In this document: positions 11,001 through 18,308 of the stretch, piece by piece
Numbering within the stretch: the stretch's first letter is position 1
Layout: every line of letters begins with the position of its first letter
Origin: an uncultured Prevotellaceae bacterium
Lineage (GTDB): Bacteria; Bacteroidota; Bacteroidia; Bacteroidales; Bacteroidaceae
NCBI GenBank assembly: GCA_902801375.1
Contig: CADCIB010000010.1
Span: 26,465-90,464, forward strand
DNA length: 64,000 bases
Direction of reading: 5' to 3'
Position numbers and translations under genes: made by a program
The notes under the pieces: generated by a model
What the model saw: only the letters and a program-made list of their open reading frames with translations
Databases searched by the model: none
What the model was told of the DNA's origin: nothing

Positions 11001-11362
11001 GATGAAATGGCCAGTTTCACATCGATGAACGTGCGTCCGGCCACGTCGATTTCTTGTGTCTCGTAACCAATATACGAAACGACGATTACGGGATTTGCTG
11101 CATTGATGGCCAGCGAAAAGGCTCCGTCGATGTCGGTCACGGTACCTTCGTTCGAGTCTTTCACCATCACAGTGGCGCCAATCAAAGGCTCATCGGTGTC
11201 GTCTCTGACAATTCCCTTCAAGATGGTTTTTGATTGATCAGGCTGTTTTGTTTGCATTACCGTGCTATTTGATGCTGACAAATCCACGGGTACTGTTATC
11301 AGCAGGAGGGTCAGTACTGCTTTCAACAGAATGCACAAAGCGGTTTTTAGTCTTTTGTTCAT
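8060..11362 (-). CDS. SusC/RagA family TonB-linked outer-membrane transporter
   Basis: Imports oligosaccharides across the outer membrane using TonB-transmitted energy. The product has 1100 residues. A signal sequence (1 to about 31) is followed by a carboxypeptidase-regulatory-like domain (GIVRDDTDEPLIGATV, near 50-125), the TonB-box/plug region (IQLRGTKSIIG and PLIVVDGVPM, near 195-225) and a beta-barrel ending in the aromatic residue of VKMNF. The ATG at 11362 is preferred over an upstream TTG because the promoter lies between them. It is first in the operon with susD and GH85. No ECF sigma/anti-sigma pair or hybrid two-component sensor is adjacent. Confidence 0.95.
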   Translation of the reverse strand: MNKRLKTALCILLKAVLTLLLITVPVDLSASNSTVMQTKQPDQSKTILKGIVRDDTDEPLIGATVMVKDSNEGTVTDIDGAFSLAINAANPVIVVSYIGYETQEIDVAGRTFIDVKLAISSSVSIQEVVVTAMGILRKEKSLTYATQQVKSDDLMKVQDVNVANSLEGKIAGIVITPSAGGAGGASKIQLRGTKSIIGSSSPLIVVDGVPMSNETRGQINDATSMTEGNAAEGADPLSMINPDDIESMNVLKGANAAALYGSRAANGVIMITTKKGKAGKMAVSYTGNVTFETPLLLPKIQNTYGAAVDAQGYLGEANGWGGRISDSPLTALSRATDKIPYEREIHLRNKSNDDVADFYSTGITTNNSVAVSGGTEKIQTYVSFANSHALGLVETNRYNRNTFAFRQTYKLWDRITLNASINYVQTKTNNRIGGGTVGNPIYHLYTAPRNIDMAYYRENYSIPEGHWLSDPQGHYVQTDNGFIRQNDVAELKGPMMNYAYLDARQNNPYWLLKQNWGTHYNDRVYGGFQGMVDIINGLTFQARFNFDHDKYREEGGRYASTFAPASMYDFGTYNKGRNSTTEMYLDFLLSYNKDVSDNWSVSASAGWVGHITKTESYQTYIANATYVDPLNQQISTLINQFNTSYGSSGITSESEGSNWDRGLLATAQVGWKEKIYVDASFRTDAYKVYRQFNNGKDKFYPYFGFGANALISELVKLPAWWDYAKFRISYSQVGNAVPNRYYNSAIQKARTGAITATSGTLFDSAKPETTMSFETGLEMLFFDSRLSLDLTYYSATVKDLYLPIVNTAGLTVYENSAKVRNQGFESTLGYNFRFGKELRWRTALNFAYNFNKILAVGYDEAGRKKQIYKDVAGVRVRYFEGDSFGDMYVRDLRRNDDGTIFMSTNGNIMKQQRYTKHIGNMNSKFQLGWTNTLNFKEFQLSFLVNGRIGGKVISLTEATLDEMGLSERTADARDNAIANGLFTESGEVAMYLPDGSGRTIGVRNYYQVMGARNSQYSPLYVYDATNFRLRELSLAYTFRNLLGEGKSISVSFIGRNLFFLYKKAPVDPDVSISTGNGLSGFEFFNMPSTRSFGFNVKMNF

Positions 11363-11386
11363 GAATAGTAGATTTGATAATTGCCA

Positions 11387-11417
11387 CAAAGATACATGTT
11401 TTTTCTAAATAAACAAA
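11387..11417 (-). promoter_or_regulatory. susC operon promoter
   Basis: On the minus strand TTTG (11414-11417), a 19-nt spacer and TATCTTTG (11387-11394), 24 nt before the susC ATG. The leader is very short, leaving no room for a leader-encoded attenuator. Confidence 0.7.
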
Positions 11418-11515
11418 CAACTTTAATCGTATTCAAAAAAATATTATAATAGTTTAAGATTTCTACATTGATAGTAGTTGGTGTACATTTGTGGAGCTTT
11501 TCAGAAAGTAAAACG

Positions 11516-11572
11516 AAAAAAGTGTGTCACCCCCTCTTTATGTCAGCAAATGACACAGAGGTTGACACACCT
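11516..11572 (-). terminator. Terminator of the rubrerythrin gene
   Basis: A long hairpin with closing arms at 11522-11529 and 11563-11570 (8 bp perfect) and further interior pairing, followed on the minus strand by a run of six T. It lies about 35 nt after the rbr stop. The rest of the 11418-11605 gap is AT-rich with no visible gene. Confidence 0.8.
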
Positions 11573-11605
11573 TAAAGTAAAAGGTTTCTGGTAAAAGAAA
11601 CACTC

Positions 11606-12148
11606 TTAATAGTTCTCGGGCTTCAGCTGGAAGTAAGCTTGCGGATGGTCGCAAACGGGGCATACTTCGGGGGCTTTCTTACCTACCACGATGTGGCCAC
11701 AGTTAGCACATTGCCAGATGACGTCGCCGTCGCGTGAGAATACCACCTCGTCCTGGATGTTCTTCAGGAGTTTGCGATAGCGCTCTTCGTGTTCCTTTTC
11801 GATGGCTGCCACACCCTCGAACTTCTCGGCAATCTCGTCGAAACCTTCCTCGCGGGCCTCACGGGCCATGCGAGCATACATGTCGGTCCACTCGAAGTTC
11901 TCACCGTTGGCTGCATCGGCAAGGTTCTGGACGGTGTCGCTCACCTTACCGCCGTTGAGCAGTTTGTACCACATCTTGGCGTGCTCCTTCTCGTTGGCAG
12001 CCGTCTCTTCAAAGATACTGGCTATCTGCACGTAGCCATCCTTCTTGGCCTTTGAGGCGAAATAGGTGTACTTGTTGCGAGCCATGCTCTCACCTGCAAA
12101 TGCTTCCTGCAGGTTCTTTTCGGTCTTTGTTCCTTTTAATTCTTTCAT
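11606..12148 (-). CDS. rbr: Rubrerythrin
   Basis: Non-haem di-iron peroxidase that reduces hydrogen peroxide in anaerobes, taking electrons through its own rubredoxin domain. The 180-residue protein has a four-helix ferritin-like domain (1-135) with the [14 protein letters not shown] and [14 protein letters not shown] metal-ligand helices, then a C-terminal rubredoxin domain with CANC (near 147) and CPVC (near 163) for the Fe(SCys)4 site. It lies 33 bp after fmt on the same strand, with its own strong terminator. A separate promoter is not obvious in the gap. Confidence 0.97.
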   Translation of the reverse strand: MKELKGTKTEKNLQEAFAGESMARNKYTYFASKAKKDGYVQIASIFEETAANEKEHAKMWYKLLNGGKVSDTVQNLADAANGENFEWTDMYARMAREAREEGFDEIAEKFEGVAAIEKEHEERYRKLLKNIQDEVVFSRDGDVIWQCANCGHIVVGKKAPEVCPVCDHPQAYFQLKPENY

Positions 12149-12181
12149 GTTTTTTGAAGTTTGATGGTTGAATAATTGGGT

Positions 12182-13159
12182 TTATCTACATGTGTAATCG
12201 GTCAATGTGTGGAAACCGTTGAGGAAGTCGCGGGCGGCCATACGTTTCTTGCCACTGAGTTGAAGCTCAAGCAGTTCGAGCTGGCCATCGGCGGTGCTGA
12301 CGTACAAATGTCCTTGTTCCGTGGTCAGCGTTCCGGGTGCTAAAGAGGCAGCACGATTGTTCTTTGCCGAAGCATAGATCTTCAGCACCACTTCTTTCTG
12401 GCCGGGTTTCAGTAGCGAGGTCCAGGCGCCGGGATAGGGGGAGAGACCGCGAACAAAGTCGTAGACTTGTTTTGTGGTTTGATGCCAGTCGATGCGGCAG
12501 TTCTCCTTGAACAGCTTTGGTGCATTGTGCAGGACGGTGCCCACGGGTATCATTTCCTCTTGGGGAAGCGTTTTCACTTGGCCATCGGTTTCAATGATAA
12601 GGTCGAGCGTCTTTTTGGCGATGTCAGCCCCGAGGAGCATCAGTCCGTCGTAGACTTGCTCCACGTTGAAATGGTCCTCTATCGTAAACGGCAGCTGCAT
12701 GATGACACGACCCGTGTCGATGTCGTGGTCGAGGAAGAATGTGGTGACACCCGTCTGCTGCTCACCATTGATGACCGCCCAATTAATGGGCGCTGCACCC
12801 CGGTATTGCGGAAGCAGGGCGGCGTGTACGTTGAAGGTGCCGAAGCGCGGCATGTCCCACACCACTTCGGGCAACATACGGAAGGCCACGACCACAAACA
12901 CGTCAGCCTCGTAGTTGCGGAGTTGTTCAAGAAACGCCTCGTCTTTCATCTTCACAGGCTGAAGCACGGGCAAGCCGACCTGCTGGGCATATTGTTTCAC
13001 CTGCGACGGCTGCATCTCACTCTGGTGACGGCCTACGGGTTTGTCTGGCTGAGTCACCACAGCCACCACATTATAATGGTTTTCCACCAGTCGGCGGAGT
13101 GTTTCTACGGCGAACTCTGGGGTTCCCATGAACACGATACGGAGGTCTTCTTTCTTCAT
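12182..13159 (-). CDS. fmt: Methionyl-tRNA formyltransferase
   Basis: Formylates initiator Met-tRNA using 10-formyltetrahydrofolate. The 325 residues match the family length. The N-terminal Rossmann-like formyltransferase domain starts IVFMGTPEFAVETL and carries QPDKPVGR; the catalytic region has FNVHAALLPQYRGAAPINW and the aspartate in DHDIDTGRV. The C-terminal domain (about 210-325) contains the LSPYPGAW signature. It is downstream of the ClC gene on the same strand, separated by a 96-bp gap with two palindromic repeats. Confidence 0.96.
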   Translation of the reverse strand: MKKEDLRIVFMGTPEFAVETLRRLVENHYNVVAVVTQPDKPVGRHQSEMQPSQVKQYAQQVGLPVLQPVKMKDEAFLEQLRNYEADVFVVVAFRMLPEVVWDMPRFGTFNVHAALLPQYRGAAPINWAVINGEQQTGVTTFFLDHDIDTGRVIMQLPFTIEDHFNVEQVYDGLMLLGADIAKKTLDLIIETDGQVKTLPQEEMIPVGTVLHNAPKLFKENCRIDWHQTTKQVYDFVRGLSPYPGAWTSLLKPGQKEVVLKIYASAKNNRAASLAPGTLTTEQGHLYVSTADGQLELLELQLSGKKRMAARDFLNGFHTLTDYTCR

Positions 13160-13173
13160 TGTTTACTATTATT

Positions 13174-13241
13174 ATTCGTCACGGAATGACGATTCACTTT
13201 TGTTTTCGTTTATGGTGATTCGTCACGGAATGACGAATCAC
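13174..13241. repeat. Two copies of a short palindromic repeat
   Basis: Copy 1 (13174-13197) and copy 2 (13215-13241) share the core ATTCGTCACGGAATGACGA. Copy 2 is a perfect hairpin with 11-bp arms around a 5-nt loop. They lie in the gap between the ClC gene and fmt. They could form mRNA hairpins or be a repetitive extragenic palindrome. Confidence 0.75.
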
Positions 13242-13255
13242 ACATTATTTGTTGT

Positions 13256-15061
13256 TTATTCGGCGGAGAAATCGGCTACGAGTTGGCGGTAGGTGTTGTA
13301 GAGATGCGAGCGCGAGATATAGCCTATGAGCAGTCCGCTGGTGTCGACTACGGGAAGTGTCAGGGCGTTGGTGCGGTCGAACTGCGCCATCACGTCCTCC
13401 ATCGGGTCGTTCTCGCCCAGCACGGCTGGCGGTTCCGACATGAGCTGTCCTACGGTGAAATGATGGTAAAGCTCTGTCCGGAACACGATGTGTCGCAGCT
13501 TACCAAGGTCGATCTCCCCCAGCAGTTTTCCTGCATCGTCGAGCACGGGCAGCACATTGGTCTCGCTTCGGCTTAGGGCATGTACCAGGGCGCTGAGCTT
13601 CATGTCGGTCTTCACGGCCATATAGTTGTGGTCGATGATGCTCTTGAGCGACATCAGCGTCAGGATGGAGTGGTCGGTGTGGTGGGTGATGAGTTTCCCC
13701 TCGCGTGCCAACCGCATGCCGTAGATGCTGTGAGGTTCGAAAAGAATGATGGTGAGATAAGCGGAGATGCTGACTATCATCAGAGGAATGAACATTTGGT
13801 AACCGCCCGTAAGCTCGGCAATGAGGAAAATTCCCGTCAGCGGAGCGTGCATCACACCGGCCATCACGGCAGTCATACCGAGCATCGTGAAGTTTTTCTC
13901 AGGAATGTAGACGCCTATCTGGTGGATGTTCCAAAGGCGGGCAAAGAGGAAACCGCCAAAGGCTCCGATGAAGAGCGAAGGTGCAAACGTACCGCCGCAA
14001 CCACCACCACCATTGGTGGCCGATGTGGCAAACACTTTGGTGAGCACCACCAGCGAGATGTAGACGATGAGCATGTTGTCGCGACCGTAGAACAACGAAT
14101 TGTTCAACAGCGAGTTCCAGTCGTCTTCCGTATTGCCATTGAGCAGAATGTTGATGCTGCCGTAGCCCTCACCGTAGAGCGAAGGGAAGAGGAAAATGAG
14201 TGTACTCAGCACGATGCCACCCATGATTAGTTTGACGTAGGGTCGGTCCTTGAAGCGCGAAAAGACACCCTCGCAGGCCGTCATCATGCGGATGAAATAC
14301 CAGCTGAGCAATCCGCCGAATATGCCCAAGAGGATGTAAGCCGGCACTCGGCCCAGCTCCCACGACCCTTCGAGGTGGAAATTGAACAGCATGTCGCCGC
14401 CTGAGAAGATGTAGCTGAAGCACACAGCCGTGACGCAAGAGATGAGAATGGGCAACAGCGAGGCCATCGTAAGGTCGATCATCAGCACCTCGAGCGTGAA
14501 CACCAGTCCGGCAATGGGTGCGTTGAAGACTGCGGCGATGGCTGCTGATGCGCCACATCCCACAAGCAGCATCATCTTCTGGCGGTCGAGCTTGAATAGT
14601 TGGCCGAGGTTGCTGCCGATGGCCGAGCCCGTCAGCACTATCGGGGCCTCGGCTCCCACAGAGCCTCCAAAGCCGATGGTAATTGCCGACGCGATGACCG
14701 ACGTCCAACAGTTGTGGCGCTTCAGTTGGCTCTCTTTCTCAGAGATAGCGTAGAGAATGCGTGTGATGCCGTGTGAAATGTTGTCTTTCACAACATAACG
14801 GACGAAGAGCATCGTGATGAATATACCCACCACAGGCCACACGAAGTAAAGCCAGTTGATGCTCTCGATGCGGAAGCCTGCCGTGAGCAGATGCTCTATC
14901 TGGCGGATGATCCAATGGAGGACGAAGGCGGCAACGGCAGCAAAGAAGCCCACGAAGAAACTCAGCAACAGTGTGAACTGCCTGTCGCTGATATGCTCTT
15001 CGCGCCATTTTTGGAATCGCGGAAGCACTTGTTTGTACTGTCCCAAGCCCTGATTCTTCAT
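13256..15061 (-). CDS. ClC-family chloride channel/transporter with C-terminal CBS pair
   Basis: Integral membrane anion transporter, probably a Cl-/H+ exchanger or fluoride/chloride channel. The 601-residue protein has about ten hydrophobic helices (30-450). Recognisable filter elements are GGSVGAEAPIVLTGS (the conserved gating-glutamate region, near 130-145) and GGGGCGGTFAPSLFIGAFGG (near 352-372). Two CBS domains follow (about 470-590), which in relatives bind adenine nucleotides and regulate transport. The gene is preceded by a 22-bp tandem array and lies upstream of fmt. Confidence 0.93.
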   Translation of the reverse strand: MKNQGLGQYKQVLPRFQKWREEHISDRQFTLLLSFFVGFFAAVAAFVLHWIIRQIEHLLTAGFRIESINWLYFVWPVVGIFITMLFVRYVVKDNISHGITRILYAISEKESQLKRHNCWTSVIASAITIGFGGSVGAEAPIVLTGSAIGSNLGQLFKLDRQKMMLLVGCGASAAIAAVFNAPIAGLVFTLEVLMIDLTMASLLPILISCVTAVCFSYIFSGGDMLFNFHLEGSWELGRVPAYILLGIFGGLLSWYFIRMMTACEGVFSRFKDRPYVKLIMGGIVLSTLIFLFPSLYGEGYGSINILLNGNTEDDWNSLLNNSLFYGRDNMLIVYISLVVLTKVFATSATNGGGGCGGTFAPSLFIGAFGGFLFARLWNIHQIGVYIPEKNFTMLGMTAVMAGVMHAPLTGIFLIAELTGGYQMFIPLMIVSISAYLTIILFEPHSIYGMRLAREGKLITHHTDHSILTLMSLKSIIDHNYMAVKTDMKLSALVHALSRSETNVLPVLDDAGKLLGEIDLGKLRHIVFRTELYHHFTVGQLMSEPPAVLGENDPMEDVMAQFDRTNALTLPVVDTSGLLIGYISRSHLYNTYRQLVADFSAE

Positions 15062-15070
15062 TCCTTTATT

Positions 15071-15156
15071 TGTTTTCCGTATTGGAAAATGTTGTTTTCC
15101 GTATTAGAAAACGTTGTTTTCTATATTGGAAAACGATGTTTTCTGTATGCTAAGCC
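15071..15156. repeat. 22-bp tandem repeat array with internal dyad symmetry
   Basis: Units begin at 15071, 15093, 15115 and 15137, exactly 22 bp apart. Three are full and the last is partial. Each full unit has the form TTTTCC-N5-GGAAAA with small variations, so each can fold as a 6-bp hairpin. The array fills the gap between the Sua5/YrdC gene and the ClC start, in the leader of the ClC gene. Confidence 0.85.
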
Positions 15157-15157
15157 A

Positions 15158-15727
15158 TCATCGCCGTATGATACTCACCACCCCGTCTTCGGTCAAACGG
15201 ATGATGCTCGATGGCGTATGAGGTTTTTTCTCTTGACGTCGCGAGAAGCAAACATAGTCGGCCTTAGCCAGCATTTCCTCGCTGATGTCGCAAAAATTCT
15301 GTGCCGGCGGCTCGCCGCTGATGTTGACGCTTGTGGAGACGATGGGCTTCTGGAAGCGGTAGCACAGTTCTTTCGAGAACTCTTCCTGCGTGATTCGCAT
15401 GGCAATGCTTCCGTCTTCGGCCAACAGGTTGGGTGCCAAGTTCACGCCGTTGTCCAAAATCACCGTCGTGGGTTTTGTGGCCAGCTCCATGATGTCCCAA
15501 GCTACGTTGGGCACATTCCTAACATATCGCTGCAATCTTGCATCGCTGTCGACCAGGCAAATCATGGCTTTTGAGTCGTCGCGCTGCTTCATTTTGTAGA
15601 CTTTCTCCACCGCTTCTGCATTTGTCGCATCGCAGCCGATGCCCCAAACGGTGTCGGTGGGGTAGAGGATGATGCCTCCCTTGCGCAGCACTTCCACTGC
15701 ATTCTGTATGTCTTGTCGTCTGTCCAT
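15158..15727 (-). CDS. Sua5/YciO/YrdC family L-threonylcarbamoyladenylate synthase
   Basis: Makes threonylcarbamoyl-AMP from threonine, bicarbonate and ATP for the t6A modification of ANN-decoding tRNAs. The 189-residue single-domain protein starts at the ATG at 15727 (MDRRQDIQNAVEVLRKGG). An upstream extension to 15784 has no homologous content. Family signatures include ILYPTDTVWGIGCDA, the KXR-type nucleotide site around KMKQRDDSKAMICLV, and STSVNISGEPP. Only the YrdC domain is present, without the C-terminal Sua5 domain. Confidence 0.93.
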   Translation of the reverse strand: MDRRQDIQNAVEVLRKGGIILYPTDTVWGIGCDATNAEAVEKVYKMKQRDDSKAMICLVDSDARLQRYVRNVPNVAWDIMELATKPTTVILDNGVNLAPNLLAEDGSIAMRITQEEFSKELCYRFQKPIVSTSVNISGEPPAQNFCDISEEMLAKADYVCFSRRQEKKPHTPSSIIRLTEDGVVSIIRR

Positions 15728-15822
15728 AGTCTGTTTATTCCATAAATGATAGCGCAAAAGTAATGCATTTTCCCGGCAACACAAAATAAAACTACTGAAT
15801 TCTTACGTTTTTTTGCCTATTT

Positions 15823-16203
15823 TTATCCCAACTTGCGGAATACCGTGCGAACGAGAACGAAGTTCACGGGCACAGCGATGGCGTAGACGCCGATGGGGGA
15901 GAGAGTCTTGCCTAGACCAATCCAGAGGAAGAAATTGAGCAGGAGCATTTGCAGAAGATAGTTGCAGACGTGAGCGCCGATGAAGCCAAGACCATTGCCA
16001 ACACTCTTTTTTCGGCGAAATGTGTAACGCGCCGAGAGGTAATAGTTCACCACGAAGCTCACCACAAAGCCTATGGTGTAGGCTGTGTTCACCTCGATAC
16101 GTTGCATCAACAACCAATAAACGGCATAGTGAACGGCGGTGGCCACTATGCCGACAACGACGAAACGGCACACTTCGCCCCAAGTCTTACTGTCGAGTGT
16201 CAT
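15823..16203 (-). CDS. GtrA family membrane protein
   Basis: Small polytopic protein of 126 residues with four hydrophobic helices (about 12-32, 38-56, 72-92, 100-120). GtrA proteins are thought to flip polyprenyl-linked sugars or otherwise support surface polysaccharide synthesis. The family pattern is visible in RFVVVGIVATAVHYAVYW and FVVNYYLSARYTF. It starts 27 bp after trmD on the same strand and may be co-transcribed. No glycosyltransferase is adjacent, so the substrate is unknown. Confidence 0.88.
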   Translation of the reverse strand: MTLDSKTWGEVCRFVVVGIVATAVHYAVYWLLMQRIEVNTAYTIGFVVSFVVNYYLSARYTFRRKKSVGNGLGFIGAHVCNYLLQMLLLNFFLWIGLGKTLSPIGVYAIAVPVNFVLVRTVFRKLG

Positions 16204-16230
16204 CTTATATATATAATAAGGTGTAAGTGC

Positions 16231-16914
16231 CTATTGCTCGCCCTTCAGCAAGTCGGGACGCAGACGTCGGGTGCGCTCAATGGCTTGGTCCATCTCCCAC
16301 TGCTTGATTCGCGCCTCATGACCGCTCATGAGAATGTCGGGCACGCGCCAACCCTTATACTCTGCGGGACGCGTATAGATGGGAGCTGCCAGTAGATCAT
16401 CTTGGAAACAGTCGGAAAGAGCACTCTCCTCGTCGCCGATCACGCCAGGAACGATGCGCACGATGGCATCGGCCATCACGGCTGCGGCCAGTTCGCCGCC
16501 CGTCAGCACATAGTCGCCAATGGAAATCTCACGCGTGATGAGATGGTCTCTCACGCGCTGGTCGATACCTTTGTAGTGACCACAAAGGATGATGATGTTC
16601 TCTTTCAGCGACAGATCGTTGGCCACATGCTGGTTGAACTGCTCACCGTCGGGCGACGTGAAGATCACCTCATCGTAGTCGCGTTGGGCTTTCAAAGCAC
16701 TGATACAGCGGTCGATAGGCTCTATTTGCATCACCATACCAGCAAAGCCGCCATACGGATAGTCGTCGACCCTGCGCCATTTGTCGAGGGTGTAGTCGCG
16801 AAGATTGTGCAGATGAATCTCTGCAAGACCTTTTTTCTGAGCCCGAGCCAGAATGGATTCATGCACAAATCCTTCTATCATTTCGGGCAGCACAGTAATG
16901 ATGTCTATTCTCAT
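16231..16914 (-). CDS. trmD: tRNA (guanine-N1)-methyltransferase
   Basis: Methylates G37 of tRNAs with G36, preventing +1 frameshifting; SAM-dependent. It has 227 residues from the ATG at 16914. Upstream in-frame sequence to 17013 contains the promoter and was rejected. SPOUT-fold signatures are present: [16 protein letters not shown] at the start, the [14 protein letters not shown] loop, and the trefoil-knot SAM site [26 protein letters not shown]-like sequence ([12 protein letters not shown]) follows. It is probably co-transcribed with gtrA. Confidence 0.96.
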   Translation of the reverse strand: MRIDIITVLPEMIEGFVHESILARAQKKGLAEIHLHNLRDYTLDKWRRVDDYPYGGFAGMVMQIEPIDRCISALKAQRDYDEVIFTSPDGEQFNQHVANDLSLKENIIILCGHYKGIDQRVRDHLITREISIGDYVLTGGELAAAVMADAIVRIVPGVIGDEESALSDCFQDDLLAAPIYTRPAEYKGWRVPDILMSGHEARIKQWEMDQAIERTRRLRPDLLKGEQ

Positions 16915-16922
16915 ATCGAGGG

Positions 16923-16953
16923 CAAAGGTACGAATAAACGAGAACAATACAAA
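16923..16953 (-). promoter_or_regulatory. trmD promoter
   Basis: On the minus strand TTTG (16950-16953), a 19-nt spacer and TACCTTTG (16923-16930). Apart from two bases the whole cassette is identical to the promoter at 40487-40517. Confidence 0.75.
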
Positions 16954-17088
16954 ATGAAAGAGAGAAAATCTTTCGTTTTTATTATCGAGTGACACTACCT
17001 TCGGAGCAGCCAAAGGTATGTTTTTTCGTCGGAAAAACGGGCGAAAAGCAAAAAAAATCTTAATTGATAAGATTATTTAAGGAAATAT

Positions 17089-17119
17089 TTTGTCATTTCA
17101 GAAAAACTTAGTAATTTTG
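17089..17119 (+). promoter_or_regulatory. Promoter of rpmB-rpmG-DUF4295
   Basis: TTTG (17089-17092), a 19-nt spacer and TAATTTTG (17112-17119), about 52 nt before the rpmB ATG. Confidence 0.7.
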
Positions 17120-17170
17120 CACCCTGTTTGGAATAAGTATCAAAAAAGGTAACGTTAAACGTACATAGAA

Positions 17171-17434
17171 ATGTCTAAGATTTGTCAGATTACAGGAAAA
17201 AAAGCTCAGACGGGCAATAACGTTTCGCACTCGAAGCATCGCACTAAGCGCCGCTTCAACGTGAACCTGTTTAACAAGAAGTTCTACTATGTAGAAGAGC
17301 AGTGCTGGATCAGCCTGAAACTCAGTGCAGCTGGTCTTCGCATCATTAACAGAATCGGTCTTGATGCCGCTTTGAAGCAGGCTGTCGAGAAAGGTCATTT
17401 GGATTGGAAAGACATTAAAGTGATAGGAGAATAA
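17171..17434 (+). CDS. rpmB: 50S ribosomal protein L28
   Basis: Large-subunit ribosomal protein, 87 residues. The N-terminus [20 protein letters not shown] and the [13 protein letters not shown] segment are diagnostic. It is first in a compact operon with rpmG 5 bp downstream and the DUF4295 gene, an order widely conserved in Bacteroidetes. Codon use is that of highly expressed genes. Confidence 0.97.
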   Translation: MSKICQITGKKAQTGNNVSHSKHRTKRRFNVNLFNKKFYYVEEQCWISLKLSAAGLRIINRIGLDAALKQAVEKGHLDWKDIKVIGE

Positions 17435-17439
17435 ACGCA

Positions 17440-17628
17440 ATGGCAAAGAAAGTGAAAGGCAACAGGATTCAGGTAATCCTGGAATGCACCGAGATGAAGA
17501 ATAGCGGCCTGCCCGGTACAAGCCGTTACATCACCGTGAAGAATCGCAAGAACACCCCTGAGCGCTTGGAGTTGAAGAAGTACAACCCCATCCTTAAGAG
17601 AATGACCGTTCACAAGGAGATTAAATAA
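17440..17628 (+). CDS. rpmG: 50S ribosomal protein L33
   Basis: Large-subunit ribosomal protein, 62 residues. It has the [17 protein letters not shown] start and the [19 protein letters not shown] core of L33. The zinc-ribbon CxxC pairs are absent, so this is the cysteine-poor (C-minus) form: only one Cys, in LECTE, is seen. It sits 5 bp after rpmB. Confidence 0.96.
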   Translation: MAKKVKGNRIQVILECTEMKNSGLPGTSRYITVKNRKNTPERLELKKYNPILKRMTVHKEIK

Positions 17629-17643
17629 TAATTAGAAAATACT

Positions 17644-17802
17644 ATGGCAAAGAAAACCGTTGCTACCCTCCATGAAGGTTCGAAGGAAGGTCGCGCTTAT
17701 ACAAAGGTCATCAAGATGGTGAAGAGCCCGAAGACGGGTGCTTACATTTTCGATGAGAAGATGGTTCCCAACGAGGAAGTGAAAGATTTCTTCAAGAACT
17801 AA
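17644..17802 (+). CDS. DUF4295 small basic protein
   Basis: A 52-residue lysine-rich protein beginning MAKKTVATLHEGSKEGRAY. It is almost always found directly after rpmB-rpmG in Bacteroidetes, which suggests a ribosome-associated role, though none has been shown to my knowledge. It starts 15 bp after rpmG in the same operon and is followed by a strong terminator. Confidence 0.9.
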   Translation: MAKKTVATLHEGSKEGRAYTKVIKMVKSPKTGAYIFDEKMVPNEEVKDFFKN

Positions 17803-17822
17803 TTTTGTTTCATATACATACT

Positions 17823-17859
17823 AAAAAAGCCGCTCCCAATGGTGGGAAGCGGCTTTTTT
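17823..17859. terminator. Bidirectional rho-independent terminator
   Basis: A GC-rich hairpin (AGCCGCT and AGCGGCT arms with a C/G-rich interior) is flanked by six A on one side and six T on the other. It serves both the ribosomal-protein operon (+) and the convergent DUF4359-like gene (-). Confidence 0.92.
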
Positions 17860-17868
17860 CGTTGCTGA

Positions 17869-18252
17869 CTATTCTTCTTCGGCATCCTCTACGCTGCCAG
17901 GATCTTCCAAGGCCTCGCGCAGCATCTCCTTGTCGAACGTGAACACATGGCCGAACAACCCTACCGAGAGCAGTTTCTCCTCGCCCTTCATCTTGATGTA
18001 GCCGGTGTTCCAAAGAAAGTAGTTGTTCATCTTCAGCTTCGTGCCCAGCACACCCTCGATGGCTGCATTGACTACTCCTTTGCCGATGTTCGTAAAGATG
18101 TTGTTGCCGAATCCGCGATTCTCCGCTTCTTCGTCGACCAGTTCTTTCACTGCCTTCATCATGGCTTCTTTGTGTGCTTTCTTGTCCGGACAAGTCAGGG
18201 TCATCAGGATGGCCACGCCGACAATCAGCACCAACGTCAATAGTTTCTTCAT
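17869..18252 (-). CDS. Small exported protein, DUF4359-like
   Basis: 127 residues with an N-terminal hydrophobic segment (about 3-20) and then a soluble region. The LTCPDKKAHKEAM segment near residue 19 and KGEEKLLSVGLFGHVFTF near 90 recall the DUF4359 family, whose function is unknown. The C-terminus is acidic (EDPGSVEDAEEE). It may be a membrane-anchored or periplasmic protein. It sits alone between uvrA and the ribosomal-protein operon. Confidence 0.7.
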   Translation of the reverse strand: MKKLLTLVLIVGVAILMTLTCPDKKAHKEAMMKAVKELVDEEAENRGFGNNIFTNIGKGVVNAAIEGVLGTKLKMNNYFLWNTGYIKMKGEEKLLSVGLFGHVFTFDKEMLREALEDPGSVEDAEEE

Positions 18253-18308
18253 TTTTCGTTCTTTTTTGATAAATGGTTAAATGATTGAGATTCTGATAAT
18301 TGGATTGA

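Noticed and set aside
15071-15156. CRISPR array
   Set aside because: Units are contiguous with no spacers and no cas genes are in the window. The same holds for the 27235 array.
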